NCBI RefSeq assembly: GCF_030929595.1
Contig: NZ_JAVFVR010000001.1
Location: 1,116,001 to 1,180,000, forward strand
Origin: Flavobacterium sp. LHD-85
Lineage (GTDB): Bacteria; Bacteroidota; Bacteroidia; Flavobacteriales; Flavobacteriaceae
DNA: 64,000 nt
Reading direction: 5' to 3'
A program made the position numbers and the translations under genes. Shown one piece after another: positions 27,045-36,017 of the stretch (its first letter is position 1; each line of letters starts with the position of its first letter). The notes beneath the pieces were generated by a model, which saw only the letters and a list, made by a program, of their open reading frames with translations, was not told where the DNA came from and did not search any database.

Positions 27045-28205
27045 ATGAATGATATTTTAATACAAGATACCGTTGCCTTTTTTGAGAAATCTTTCGGTTC
27101 TTCTCCAGAAAAAACGGTACTTTCTCCAGGCAGAATTAACATTATTGGAGAACATATTGATTACAATGATGGTTATGTTTTGCCCGCTGCAATTGACAAA
27201 GTGATTTGTTTTGCTTTTGAAAAAAACAATACCAAAACTTCTAAAATAATTGCAATCGATTTGAATGAAGAATTTGAAATCGATTTGACTCAAGAAGTAA
27301 AACTGAGCGATGTGGTTTGGACCAACTATATTCGAGGTGTAATCAAACAATTGCAAGACAACGGATTTTCGTTTGAAGGTTTCAATTGCGTTTTCAGCAG
27401 CAATATCCCGGTTGGTTCTGGATTATCTTCTTCCGCGGCTTTAGAATGCGGAATGATTTTCGGAATCAAATCGCTGTTCGATTTAAAAATTGAGAAAAAA
27501 GATATTTCATTATTAGGACAAAAAGCAGAACATTGGGTTGGAATCAACTGCGGAATTATGGATCAGTTTTCTAGTGTACATGGACTTGAAAACAAAGTAA
27601 TTCAGCTAGACTGTAATACTTTAGATTTCGAATATCACAATGCCGACTTCAAAGATTATTCGCTGATCTTATTTGATTCTAATGTAAAACATTCGCTTTT
27701 TACATCAGAATATAATACAAGAAGAATTGAATGTGAAGAAGGTTTATCGATTATAAAAAGCCATTTTCCAGAAGTAAAAACTTTTAGAAACGCTACAGAA
27801 GAACAGGTTTTGAGCCTAAAAGATAAAATGACTGAAAAGGTTTTCAGCAGAGTTCATTTTGTGGTAAAAGAAATAAACCGCGTCATCAAAGCTTGTAAAG
27901 CTTTAGACCAAGGAAATATTGAGCAGTTAGGAGAATTGCTTTTTGAAACGCATTACGGTTTATCTAAAGAATATGAAGTAAGCTGTGAAGAATTAGACAT
28001 GCTTGTTGATACCGCAAAAGAAGACGATGCCATTATTGGTTCTCGACTTATGGGTGGCGGTTTTGGCGGCTGCACCATTAATTTAGTTAAAAAAGGAAAT
28101 GAAAATGAGGTAAAGCGTAAATTTTCGAAACTTTATTTGGATACATTTGGAATTGAATTAAAATTCTATGATGTAAAAATCTCTAACGGAACAACGCTAC
28201 TTTAA
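27045..28205 (+). CDS. galK: Galactokinase
   Basis: Phosphorylates alpha-D-galactose with ATP, first Leloir step. 386 residues. GHMP motifs are all present: PGRINIIGEHIDYNDGYVLPAA near the N-terminus, the ATP loop PVGSGLSSSAALE, and C-terminal MGGGFGGCTINL. The catalytic Asp region is NCGIMDQFSS. It sits 15 bases before galT. Confidence 0.96.
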   Translation: MNDILIQDTVAFFEKSFGSSPEKTVLSPGRINIIGEHIDYNDGYVLPAAIDKVICFAFEKNNTKTSKIIAIDLNEEFEIDLTQEVKLSDVVWTNYIRGVIKQLQDNGFSFEGFNCVFSSNIPVGSGLSSSAALECGMIFGIKSLFDLKIEKKDISLLGQKAEHWVGINCGIMDQFSSVHGLENKVIQLDCNTLDFEYHNADFKDYSLILFDSNVKHSLFTSEYNTRRIECEEGLSIIKSHFPEVKTFRNATEEQVLSLKDKMTEKVFSRVHFVVKEINRVIKACKALDQGNIEQLGELLFETHYGLSKEYEVSCEELDMLVDTAKEDDAIIGSRLMGGGFGGCTINLVKKGNENEVKRKFSKLYLDTFGIELKFYDVKISNGTTLL

Positions 28206-28220
28206 AACCACAACACTACA

Positions 28221-29279
28221 ATGAAAAATTTTGACATTAACGAAGATCCGCACAGACGCTTCAATCCATTAATTAACGAATGGGTCTTGGTTTCTCCTCA
28301 TCGTGCAAAACGCCCTTGGCAGGGACAAAATGAAACCATTTCTACAGAAGAACTTCCTAAATACGACCCAACTTGTTATTTGTGTCCAGGAAATGTTCGT
28401 GCCAACGGAATGAATAACCCGCAATACGAAAGCAGTTTTGTTTTTGAAAATGATTTTGCAGCCATGAAACAGGACGAAATTATTTTTGAAGATGACATTA
28501 AACATACCTTTTTTAAAGCAAAACCAGAACAGGGAATTTCGAGAGTAGTTTGTTTTTCGCCAAGACACGATCTGACTTTGCCTGAAATGGAAATTGCCGA
28601 TATTGAAAACATCATCAAAACTTGGCAGAAAGAATACACTGATTTAGGTAATATAAAATACATTAATCACGTTCAGATTTTTGAAAACAAAGGAAGCGTA
28701 ATGGGCTGCAGCAACCCGCATCCGCACGGACAAATCTGGGCGCAGTCTTCATTGCCAACCCAAGTTGAAAAAACACAAAACAGCTTAAAATCATATTACG
28801 ATAAAAATGACAGAACATTATTGGAAGATTATGTAAAAGCTGAATTGAAAGCCGGAGAAAGAATCGTAATTGAAAATGATCATTTTGTGGCATTAGTCCC
28901 TTTTTGGGCAATCTGGCCTTACGAAACGATGATTGTTAGCAAAAGAGCCGTAAACAAAATCACTGATTTTACTGCCGAAGAAAGCACCGCTTTCGCGAAA
29001 ATCTTAAAACAGTTAACCACGAAGTATGACAATTTATTTAATACTTCATTTCCGTATTCTTCAGGAATTCACCAATCGCCAACAGATGGTTTATTGCATC
29101 CAGAATGGCATTTCCATATGCATTTCTACCCACCGCTGTTAAGATCGGCAACGGTAAAGAAATTTATGGTAGGATACGAAATGCTGGGCGAATCGCAACG
29201 TGATATTACTCCTGAAAAAAGTGCTGAAATTTTAAGACAGCTTTCAGATGTACATTACAAAAGTCTGGTAAAAGCATAA
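28221..29279 (+). CDS. galT: UDP-glucose--hexose-1-phosphate uridylyltransferase
   Basis: Exchanges UMP between UDP-glucose and galactose 1-phosphate. 352 residues. Zn ligands in YLCPGN and the active-site histidine triad in CSNPHPHGQIW are present, with WHFHMHFYPPLLRS near the end. galE is not in this window, so UDP-galactose epimerisation must be encoded elsewhere. Confidence 0.96.
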   Translation: MKNFDINEDPHRRFNPLINEWVLVSPHRAKRPWQGQNETISTEELPKYDPTCYLCPGNVRANGMNNPQYESSFVFENDFAAMKQDEIIFEDDIKHTFFKAKPEQGISRVVCFSPRHDLTLPEMEIADIENIIKTWQKEYTDLGNIKYINHVQIFENKGSVMGCSNPHPHGQIWAQSSLPTQVEKTQNSLKSYYDKNDRTLLEDYVKAELKAGERIVIENDHFVALVPFWAIWPYETMIVSKRAVNKITDFTAEESTAFAKILKQLTTKYDNLFNTSFPYSSGIHQSPTDGLLHPEWHFHMHFYPPLLRSATVKKFMVGYEMLGESQRDITPEKSAEILRQLSDVHYKSLVKA

Positions 29280-29335
29280 TGGTTTAATGTTGCTCTAAAG
29301 CCGAAAACTAAAAATTTAACACAATTCCTGCTTAA

Positions 29336-29356
29336 TAAATGTAAAAAACACATTTA
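29336..29356. promoter_or_regulatory. Proposed AraR operator upstream of the symporter
   Basis: Perfect palindrome TAAATGT-N7-ACATTTA, 28 bases before a TAnnTTTG box. It ties the transporter to the arabinose genes rather than to the adjacent gal operon. Confidence 0.6.
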
Positions 29357-29384
29357 CTAATGGCTAATTTCTAAATTTTTATTT

Positions 29385-29392
29385 TACATTTG
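29385..29392 (+). promoter_or_regulatory. Candidate -7 element of the symporter gene
   Basis: TACATTTG, 139 bases before the ATG. This implies a long leader; no riboswitch structure was recognised in it. Confidence 0.45.
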
Positions 29393-29531
29393 GCTTCTGC
29401 TTTTATTTTCGCAAAAAAATAACAGAAATAAAACACATCTTGCATTTTTAACAAGATTTAACGACATAAAAACTGATTTTAAAACCACATAAACAAACAA
29501 CCTATAATAATTATTTAAAATACTACTAACA

Positions 29532-31217
29532 ATGAACCAAAACCTCGCTTTCGCAGACTATGCGGTTTTTATTATTTACTTTATCGTCGTCTCTGTCTAC
29601 GGTTACACCGTTTACCGCAAACGTAAACAGGACGAACATGATGCTAAAGCTTACTTTTTGGCTGAAGGAAATTTAACTTGGTGGGCAATTGGAGCTTCTC
29701 TTATTGCTTCTAACATCTCTGCCGAACAATTTATCGGAATGAGCGGGGAAGGTTTCTTCTTAGGAATCGCTGTTGCTGCTTACGAATGGCTTGCTGCCGT
29801 TGCCCTTATCATTGTTGCTGTATGGTTTATTCCTGTTTATCTAAAAAACAAGATTTACACTATGCCACAATTCTTAAAAACACGTTATAACGAGTCTACT
29901 GCACTTATCATGGCAGTATTCTGGCTGTTTTTATATGTTTTCGTAAACCTTACTTCAATTTTATATCTAGGAGCTGTCGCTATTAATGGTCTTGCTGGAG
30001 GAGAATACCTTCACGTGATCATGATCGGATTGGCTGTTTTTGCTTTATTTATTTCTCTTGGAGGAATGAAAGTTGTAGCTTATACAGACGTTATTCAAGT
30101 TGCCGTATTAATCATTGGAGGTTTAGTAACTTCTTATATCGCTTTGACAACTGTTGGTCAATATTTTGGTGTTGGCGAAAATGCAATTGCAGGTTTCAAA
30201 GTCTTGATGAAAGAAGCGCCTGAGCATTTCAAAATGATTATTCCAAAACCAACCGCAACTTCTTCTCAGTTAGAAATCGATAAATATTTAACTTTCCCTG
30301 GATTGTTATCTTACGCTGCTGGTATCTGGATCATCAACTTAAACTATTGGGGATGTAACCAATACATTACGCAAAGAGCACTTGGAGCAGATTTACAAAC
30401 AGCTCGTACAGGAATTTTGTTTGCTGGTATGTTAAAATTATTAATGCCACTTATCGTAATGCTTCCTGGTATTGCTGCTTACGTTTTATATACAAACGGA
30501 CACTTGCCTCAATTAGTTGGAGGAAAAGACGGAGCTTATTCTGCTGTACTGACATTCCTTCCAACGGGATTAAAAGGACTTTCAGTTGCCGCTTTAACTG
30601 CTGCAATCGTAGCATCTTTAGCTGGAAAAGTAAACAGTATTTCCACAATCTATACTCTTGATGTTCATAAAAAATATATCCAAAAAGATGCTGGCGAAAA
30701 ACAACAAGTAAACATTGGGCGTATTGCCGTTTTTGTTGCCATGCTTTTAGCTGTTTTATTTACATGGAATGACATCTTAGGAATTGGTGGTGTTGGAGGA
30801 TTTACATATATCCAAAAATATACTGGATTCATTAGTCCTGGAGTTTTTGCTATGTTCTTCTTAGGTATGTTCTGGAAAAGAACTACTGGAACAGCAGCAA
30901 TCGTTGGGGTAATTTTAGGATTCTTATTATCTGTTTTATTCAACGAATACGCTCCAGCTTTATTTGGAAACGACACACTTTTATACACAGCTTACTCTAA
31001 CGGAAAAGGAGCTTTCGAAATTCCTTTCCACATCTGTATGGGATTATCATTCTTATTTACAATGATTGCGATGATCTTGATAAGTTTCGCTGGTCCAAAA
31101 GTAAACCCAAAAGCATTCGAGACAGAACCTGGAATGTTCAAAGTACAGCCACAGACAACAGTCTTAATCGTGATTACGATGTTGATTATTGTTGCGCTTT
31201 ATGTTAAGTTCTGGTAA
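29532..31217 (+). CDS. Sodium/solute symporter (SSS family), sugar transporter
   Basis: 561 residues with about 14 hydrophobic segments. SSS signatures are present: AEGNLTWWAIGASLIASNISAEQFIGMSG near the N-terminus and WIINLNYWGCNQYITQRALGA in the middle, as in SGLT-like transporters. It carries a monosaccharide across the inner membrane with Na+. Arabinose is the likeliest substrate because of the AraR-type site upstream and the araR locus; galactose is possible from the adjacent gal operon. Confidence 0.9.
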   Translation: MNQNLAFADYAVFIIYFIVVSVYGYTVYRKRKQDEHDAKAYFLAEGNLTWWAIGASLIASNISAEQFIGMSGEGFFLGIAVAAYEWLAAVALIIVAVWFIPVYLKNKIYTMPQFLKTRYNESTALIMAVFWLFLYVFVNLTSILYLGAVAINGLAGGEYLHVIMIGLAVFALFISLGGMKVVAYTDVIQVAVLIIGGLVTSYIALTTVGQYFGVGENAIAGFKVLMKEAPEHFKMIIPKPTATSSQLEIDKYLTFPGLLSYAAGIWIINLNYWGCNQYITQRALGADLQTARTGILFAGMLKLLMPLIVMLPGIAAYVLYTNGHLPQLVGGKDGAYSAVLTFLPTGLKGLSVAALTAAIVASLAGKVNSISTIYTLDVHKKYIQKDAGEKQQVNIGRIAVFVAMLLAVLFTWNDILGIGGVGGFTYIQKYTGFISPGVFAMFFLGMFWKRTTGTAAIVGVILGFLLSVLFNEYAPALFGNDTLLYTAYSNGKGAFEIPFHICMGLSFLFTMIAMILISFAGPKVNPKAFETEPGMFKVQPQTTVLIVITMLIIVALYVKFW

Positions 31218-31244
31218 TAAATTATCAGTTCTTTTCTCTCTATT

Positions 31245-31285
31245 TTTACAGCTGTTGTTTATCATGAACAACAGCTGTAAATTTT
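31245..31285 (+). terminator. Terminator after the symporter gene
   Basis: Perfect 15-base stem TTTACAGCTGTTGTT / AACAACAGCTGTAAA with a 7-base loop and T-run, 28 bases after the stop. Confidence 0.85.
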
Positions 31286-31299
31286 TAAAAAATATTTTA

Positions 31300-31433
31300 A
31301 CACATAGAAACATAGATTTTTTTAACCTATAAAAAAGAGTAAAAAGCAAATCTAGATTTGAACACATAGTCTATGTGAATTTAGATTAAATGAAATGCCT
31401 TTTTAGACAAAGATGAGCTATGATTCTATGTGT
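31300..31433. repeat. Inverted repeat, second acacatagaaacatag element
   Basis: Arms 31300-31315 and 31418-31433 pair with one mismatch and enclose smaller palindromes, as in the copy at 26851. Confidence 0.65.
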
Positions 31434-31473
31434 TTAAAAAATACACTAACAATAAATTAAAATAAATAAAAGC

Positions 31474-32253
31474 ATGCAGTTATCATTAACCCAAAAAATC
31501 ATTATCGTTACGGGAGGTGCAAAAGGAATCGGTTTAGGAATCGTTAAGGTTTTAGCCGAAGAAAATGCTATTCCGTTTATCGTTGGACGTAACGAAAATG
31601 ATAACATCAAAGCCGTAGAAGAATTAAAAGCCATTGGAAAAGAAGCGCATCAAGTTGCTGCCGATTTGACAAAACCAGAAGACTGCAAAAAAGCCGTTGA
31701 AGCTGTAATAGCAAAATTCGGAAGAATCGACGGATTGGTGAACAATGCTGGAGTTAATGACGGCGTTGGATTAGAAAACGGAAATTATGAAGATTTCGCC
31801 GCTTCACTTCACAAAAATTTAGTGCACTATTATTTAATGGCACAGCACGCACTTCCGTATCTAAAAGAATCAAAAGGAGCCATTGTAAACATCGGTTCTA
31901 AAACTGCCGAAACCGGTCAAGGAGGAACCTCTGCTTACGCCGCTTCAAATGGTGGAAGAAATGCTTTAACTAGAGAATGGGCTGTTGAATTATTAAAGTA
32001 CAGCATTCGTGTAAACGCAGTAATCGTAGCAGAATGTTACACTCCGCTTTACGAAACGTGGATCAATACTTTTGAAAATAAAGAAGAAAAGTTAGCTGCA
32101 ATTACCAAAAATATTCCGTTAGAAAACAGAATGACAACAGCTGAAGAAATCGCGAATATGGTGGTTTTCTTATTGTCTGAAAAATCAAGCCATACAACTG
32201 GACAGATAATTTATGTTGATGGTGGTTATACGCATTTAGATAGATCTATTTAA
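31474..32253 (+). CDS. SDR dehydrogenase, probable L-fucose dehydrogenase
   Basis: 259 residues, Rossmann fold: TGGAKGIGLG (13-22), NNAG (90-93), catalytic Ser142 and Tyr155. The usual YxxxK lysine is replaced: the sequence is SAYAASNGGRNALTREW, so Asn159 stands where Lys is expected. The gene belongs with the mutarotase, dehydratase, second SDR and FAH hydrolase downstream. That gene content matches a non-phosphorylative L-fucose route like that of Campylobacter jejuni, so it likely oxidises L-fucose (or D-arabinose) to the lactone. Substrate is inferred. Confidence 0.75.
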   Translation: MQLSLTQKIIIVTGGAKGIGLGIVKVLAEENAIPFIVGRNENDNIKAVEELKAIGKEAHQVAADLTKPEDCKKAVEAVIAKFGRIDGLVNNAGVNDGVGLENGNYEDFAASLHKNLVHYYLMAQHALPYLKESKGAIVNIGSKTAETGQGGTSAYAASNGGRNALTREWAVELLKYSIRVNAVIVAECYTPLYETWINTFENKEEKLAAITKNIPLENRMTTAEEIANMVVFLLSEKSSHTTGQIIYVDGGYTHLDRSI

Positions 32254-32261
32254 TTTTTTTT

Positions 32262-32400
32262 TTGCCACAGATTAAAAGGATTTTCAAATCCAGTTTTGTC
32301 AGGCTGAGCGAAGTCGAAGCCCACGTCCAATTGGAACGCCCTTCGACTTCGCTCAGGGTGACAAACGTAAATCATTTTAATCCTTTAAATCTGTGGCAAA
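32262..32400. repeat. Nested inverted repeats between the SDR and AraC genes
   Basis: Outer arms ttgccacagatt / aatctgtggcaa close a block that contains perfect 16-base inner arms (32304-32319 and 32341-32356, ctgagcgaagtcgaag type). The inner element has higher GC than its surroundings and looks like a mobile miniature repeat. It probably separates the convergent genes. Confidence 0.75.
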
Positions 32401-32402
32401 AA

Positions 32403-33272
32403 CTAATTTACCTTCGCATTATTCTTAAAATCAGTCGGCGTAATTCCCTTAACTTTTTTGAAGAGTTTATTAAAATTTGATGCTGTTTTATAACCGCATT
32501 CATACGCAATCTCAGACATGCTTTTATCAGTTTCCAGCAACAATTTGCAGGAATTCGAAATTCTGATTTCGTGCAGATAATCTACAAAATTCTTTTTCGT
32601 CTTTACCCTGAACATTCTACAGAAAGAAGTTCTTGTCATATTTGCGACAGCGGCAATTTCTTCTAAGGAAATATTCTTTTTATAATTTTTATTTACATAT
32701 TGAAAAACCTCCGAAAGACGATCTACTTTCGAATCTTTCTGCATTAAAGAATAAATCTCATCATTGATATAAATCGTATCCTGACTTTCGGAAAGAATCG
32801 ACAAAATCTCAAAAAGCCCTACTATAACTTCAAAGTCTTTTTTAGAAACTAATTTTTCCAGTTTTTTAGCAATCTGTTTATTGGTTTTTCCGATAATCGA
32901 AATTCCTTTTCCAGCTTGAAAAAAGAGTTCGTTGATTTTTTGGGTTTCTTTTAATTCATAAAAAGTCGGTCCAAAAATATCTTTATGAAAATATACGACA
33001 ATCGAATTGGCTTTTAAATCTTCAATTCCCTGATAATATTTTTCGTCATTAAGCCAAACATGCGGAATATCAGAACCTAAAAAAACCATATCGCCAGGCG
33101 CAAAAGGCATTACCGAATTTCCAATAATTCGCTTGCCGTAACTCTCTTTTACATAAACCAACTCCAATTCGGGATGCGAATGAAAAGGCGCTTGAAAAAA
33201 TGGTTCAATACGGTTCAGTACCGAAACTTTGGTGTTGAGATAAGACGCTATTTTAGTTTGTTCCAATTTCAT
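32403..33272 (-). CDS. AraC-family regulator with cupin sensor domain
   Basis: 289 residues. N-terminal cupin-like sensing domain (FHSHPELELVYVKESYGKRIIGN, FAPGDMVFLGSDIPHVW) and C-terminal double helix-turn-helix (about 190-285: ISLEEIAAVANMTRTSFCRMFRVKTKKNF, MSEIAYECGYKTASNFNKLFKKVKGITPTDF). Divergent from the dehydratase operon with 173 bases between starts, so probably its activator in response to fucose or an intermediate. No clear operator was found. Confidence 0.88.
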   Translation of the reverse strand: MKLEQTKIASYLNTKVSVLNRIEPFFQAPFHSHPELELVYVKESYGKRIIGNSVMPFAPGDMVFLGSDIPHVWLNDEKYYQGIEDLKANSIVVYFHKDIFGPTFYELKETQKINELFFQAGKGISIIGKTNKQIAKKLEKLVSKKDFEVIVGLFEILSILSESQDTIYINDEIYSLMQKDSKVDRLSEVFQYVNKNYKKNISLEEIAAVANMTRTSFCRMFRVKTKKNFVDYLHEIRISNSCKLLLETDKSMSEIAYECGYKTASNFNKLFKKVKGITPTDFKNNAKVN

Positions 33273-33445
33273 ATCACAAAGATAATTAAAGATTAGATAC
33301 GGATAATATTAGACTATTAATCAATGTGTAAAAAGGCTAATTTTATTTTTCGTTAACTGCCCGAATTCTATACAAAATCAAAGGATTAAATTGTTTTAAA
33401 ACGAAAGTAGTGACATCAAAAAAAAAAGAAAAAACAAACAACACA

Positions 33446-35101
33446 ATGTCTGACAATAACACAAAAAAACTGGTTGTAAAACTGCATCCAGACGATAATG
33501 TATTGGTTGCCTTAACCGATCTTCAAAAAGGCGAAACCATTCATTTTGAAAATGAAACTTACGTTTTACAAGACCTCATCAAAGCCAAACATAAATTCTA
33601 CATGCAGGACATGAAGCAGGGAGAAGAAGTAAATATGTACGGCGTTTTGGTTGGAAAAGTACAAAACGATTTGGCAAAAGGAAGTTTAATGACGACTGAG
33701 AACCTTAAACATGCTGCAGATCCGTACGCTTACAGAAATGCTTCGTACGAATGGAATGCGCCAGATGTTTCAAAATTCGAAAACAGAACTTTTAAAGGAT
33801 ACAAAAGAAAAGACGGACGCGTTGGAACGGCAAATTATTGGCTTTTTATTCCAACTGTTTTTTGTGAAAACAGAAATCTGGACGTCATCAAAGAAGCCTT
33901 ACACAAGCAATTGGGTTATGCTGTAACAGACAAATACAACCAATTTACGCACGAATTACTGGAAGGTTATTTGAACGGAAATGATATTAACGATATCAAT
34001 ATTGAATTAAATCCGACTCCAAAAAACAAACGTGTTTTTGAAAATGTAGACGGAATCAAATTCTTAAATCACCAAGGCGGTTGCGGTGGAACTCGCCAAG
34101 ACGCTTCTACTTTGAGCGCTTTATTGGCTTCTTACGCGAATCATCCAAACGTGGGCGGAATTACACTTTTGAGTTTAGGATGCCAGCATTTACAAGTTCA
34201 GGATTTTGTAAACGATGTAAAAAGACAAAATCCAGATTTTGATAAACCATTGTTTATCTTTGAACAACAGCAGACTGAAAGCGAAGAAGTTTTGATTACC
34301 AATGCCATCAAAAAAACGTTTGAAGGTTTAATTGAAATCAATAAATACGAAAGAACCGAGGCGCCTTTAAGCGATTTATGCATTGGTGTAAAATGCGGCG
34401 GAAGTGATGGTTTTAGCGGTGTTTCGGCAAATCCTGCTGTAGGTTATACTTCTGATTTAGTGGTAGCTTTAGGCGGAAAAATTCTTTTGGCAGAATTCCC
34501 AGAATTATGCGGTGCAGAGCAGAATTTAATTGACAGATGTATTACAGAAGATAACGCTAAAAAATTCATTGATTTAATGGAATCTTATGACGAACTAGCG
34601 CATAAAGTAGGTTCTGGTTTCCATATGAATCCTTCACCGGGAAATATCAAAGATGGTTTAATTACCGACGCCATCAAAAGTGCTGGAGCAGCAAAAAAGG
34701 GCGGAACTTCTCCCGTTGTTGATGTTTTAGATTATACCGAATTGGTTACAAAACCCGGTTTAAGTTTGGTTTGTACACCAGGAAATGATGTAGAAGCAAC
34801 AACTGGAAAAGCGGCTTCTGGAGCGACTTTAATTTTGTTTACAACTGGATTGGGAACTCCGACAGGAAATCCTGTTTGTCCTGTAATTAAAGTGGCAACA
34901 AACTCTGTTTTGGCAACGAGAATGAAAGATATTATCGATATTGACTGCGGACCAATTATCAGTGGCGAAAAATCTATTGAAGAAATGGGCGAGGAAATTT
35001 TAGAATATTGCATCAAAGCGGCGAGCGGCGAAATTATTCCGAAAGCAGTACAATTAAACCAAGACGATTTTATTCCGTGGAAACGCGGTGTATCTTTGTA
35101 A
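33446..35101 (+). CDS. UxaA-family dehydratase, probable L-fuconate dehydratase
   Basis: 551 residues from the ATG giving MSDNNTKKLVVKLHPDDN; an upstream GTG is less likely. N-terminal SAF domain (about 10-90), then the altronate dehydratase/D-galactarate dehydratase core with GGCGGTRQDASTLSALLASY, LGCQHLQVQDF, GVKCGGSDGFSGVSANPAVG and TTGLGTPTGNPVCPVIKVATN. UxaA enzymes use iron to dehydrate sugar acids. Neighbours point to L-fuconate rather than altronate; no uxaB or uxaC is present. Homologous altronate-hydrolase genes occur in the C. jejuni fucose locus. Confidence 0.8.
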   Translation: MSDNNTKKLVVKLHPDDNVLVALTDLQKGETIHFENETYVLQDLIKAKHKFYMQDMKQGEEVNMYGVLVGKVQNDLAKGSLMTTENLKHAADPYAYRNASYEWNAPDVSKFENRTFKGYKRKDGRVGTANYWLFIPTVFCENRNLDVIKEALHKQLGYAVTDKYNQFTHELLEGYLNGNDINDINIELNPTPKNKRVFENVDGIKFLNHQGGCGGTRQDASTLSALLASYANHPNVGGITLLSLGCQHLQVQDFVNDVKRQNPDFDKPLFIFEQQQTESEEVLITNAIKKTFEGLIEINKYERTEAPLSDLCIGVKCGGSDGFSGVSANPAVGYTSDLVVALGGKILLAEFPELCGAEQNLIDRCITEDNAKKFIDLMESYDELAHKVGSGFHMNPSPGNIKDGLITDAIKSAGAAKKGGTSPVVDVLDYTELVTKPGLSLVCTPGNDVEATTGKAASGATLILFTTGLGTPTGNPVCPVIKVATNSVLATRMKDIIDIDCGPIISGEKSIEEMGEEILEYCIKAASGEIIPKAVQLNQDDFIPWKRGVSL

Positions 35102-35138
35102 AAGACTATTAAAAAACAACTCATAAAATTTATATCAA

Positions 35139-35903
35139 ATGTTTTCATTACAAAATAAAAAAGCAATTATCACTGGCGGTGGAAGCGGAATTGGAAGAGC
35201 GATTTCGGTTTTATTTGCTAAACAAGGTGCAGAAGTTCATATTTTAGAATTAACTGAAGAAAGTGCAAAAGAAACGGTTGAAGAAATTAAATCAGCTGGA
35301 GGAAATGTTTTTGCTCACGCTTGCGACGTTTCAAATCACGAACAAGTTAAAACGACTTTCGAGAAAATCGGAAATATCAATATTTTGGTAAACAACGCTG
35401 GAATTGCTCACGTTGGAAAAGTAGACACCACTTCAGAATCTGATTTTGACCGTATTATGAATGTAAACGTAAAAGGGGTTTACAACTGTCTTCATGCTTC
35501 TATTCCTGCTTTAAGAGGTTCTGGCGGAGGTGTAATTTTAAACTTAGCTTCTATTGCTTGTTGGGTTGGAATTCCGGATCGTTTTGCTTATTCTACTGCA
35601 AAAGGTGCCGTTATGGCCATGACTTTATCAGTTGCAAAAGATTATTTGCATGACAAAATTAGATGTAATTCTATTTCTCCTGCGAGAGTTCACACGCCTT
35701 TCGTAGACGGATTTATCGCTAAAAATTATCCAGGAAAAGAAGAAGAAATCTTCGAAAAATTATCTCAATCACAGCCAATCGGCCGTATGGGAAAACCAGA
35801 AGAAATCGCAACTTTAGCTTTATTCTTATGCAGCGACGAATCGTCTTTCATCACAGGTTCAGATTACCCAATTGATGGTGGTTTTATTAAATTAAATAAC
35901 TAA
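35139..35903 (+). CDS. SDR dehydrogenase, probable 2-keto-3-deoxy-L-fuconate dehydrogenase
   Basis: 254 residues with canonical SDR features: TGGGSGIGRA, NNAG, Ser in NLASIACWVG and an intact YSTAK catalytic pair. It lies 37 bases after the dehydratase. In the oxidative fucose route this enzyme makes 2,4-diketo-3-deoxy-L-fuconate. Specific substrate inferred from order. Confidence 0.8.
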   Translation: MFSLQNKKAIITGGGSGIGRAISVLFAKQGAEVHILELTEESAKETVEEIKSAGGNVFAHACDVSNHEQVKTTFEKIGNINILVNNAGIAHVGKVDTTSESDFDRIMNVNVKGVYNCLHASIPALRGSGGGVILNLASIACWVGIPDRFAYSTAKGAVMAMTLSVAKDYLHDKIRCNSISPARVHTPFVDGFIAKNYPGKEEEIFEKLSQSQPIGRMGKPEEIATLALFLCSDESSFITGSDYPIDGGFIKLNN

Positions 35904-35923
35904 AATATTTAAACAAGATTATA

Positions 35924-35996
35924 GCCACGAATTACACAAATTTCCACGAATTAATTTTCTAAATAAAAATTCGAGAAAATTTGTGTAATTCGTGGC
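35924..35996. repeat. Long inverted repeat, gccacgaatt family, inside fucose operon
   Basis: 18-base arms (35924-35941, 35979-35996) begin and end with gccacgaattacacaaat and its complement. It fills the gap between two operon genes and would form a stable mRNA hairpin. Confidence 0.75.
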
Positions 35997-36017
35997 AAAA
36001 AAACTAAAAATTAAAAT

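Noticed and set aside
29393..29531. Symporter leader as a riboswitch
   Set aside because: No conserved riboswitch core recognised; only AT-rich sequence.
32262..32480. Short plus-strand open frame after the fucose dehydrogenase gene
   Set aside because: It is made of the nested inverted repeats and runs antisense into the AraC gene.
33320..33340. Sequence aatgtgtaaaaagg near the dehydratase promoter as an AraR operator
   Set aside because: Only one half matches; no ACAYTTA arm follows at the right spacing.
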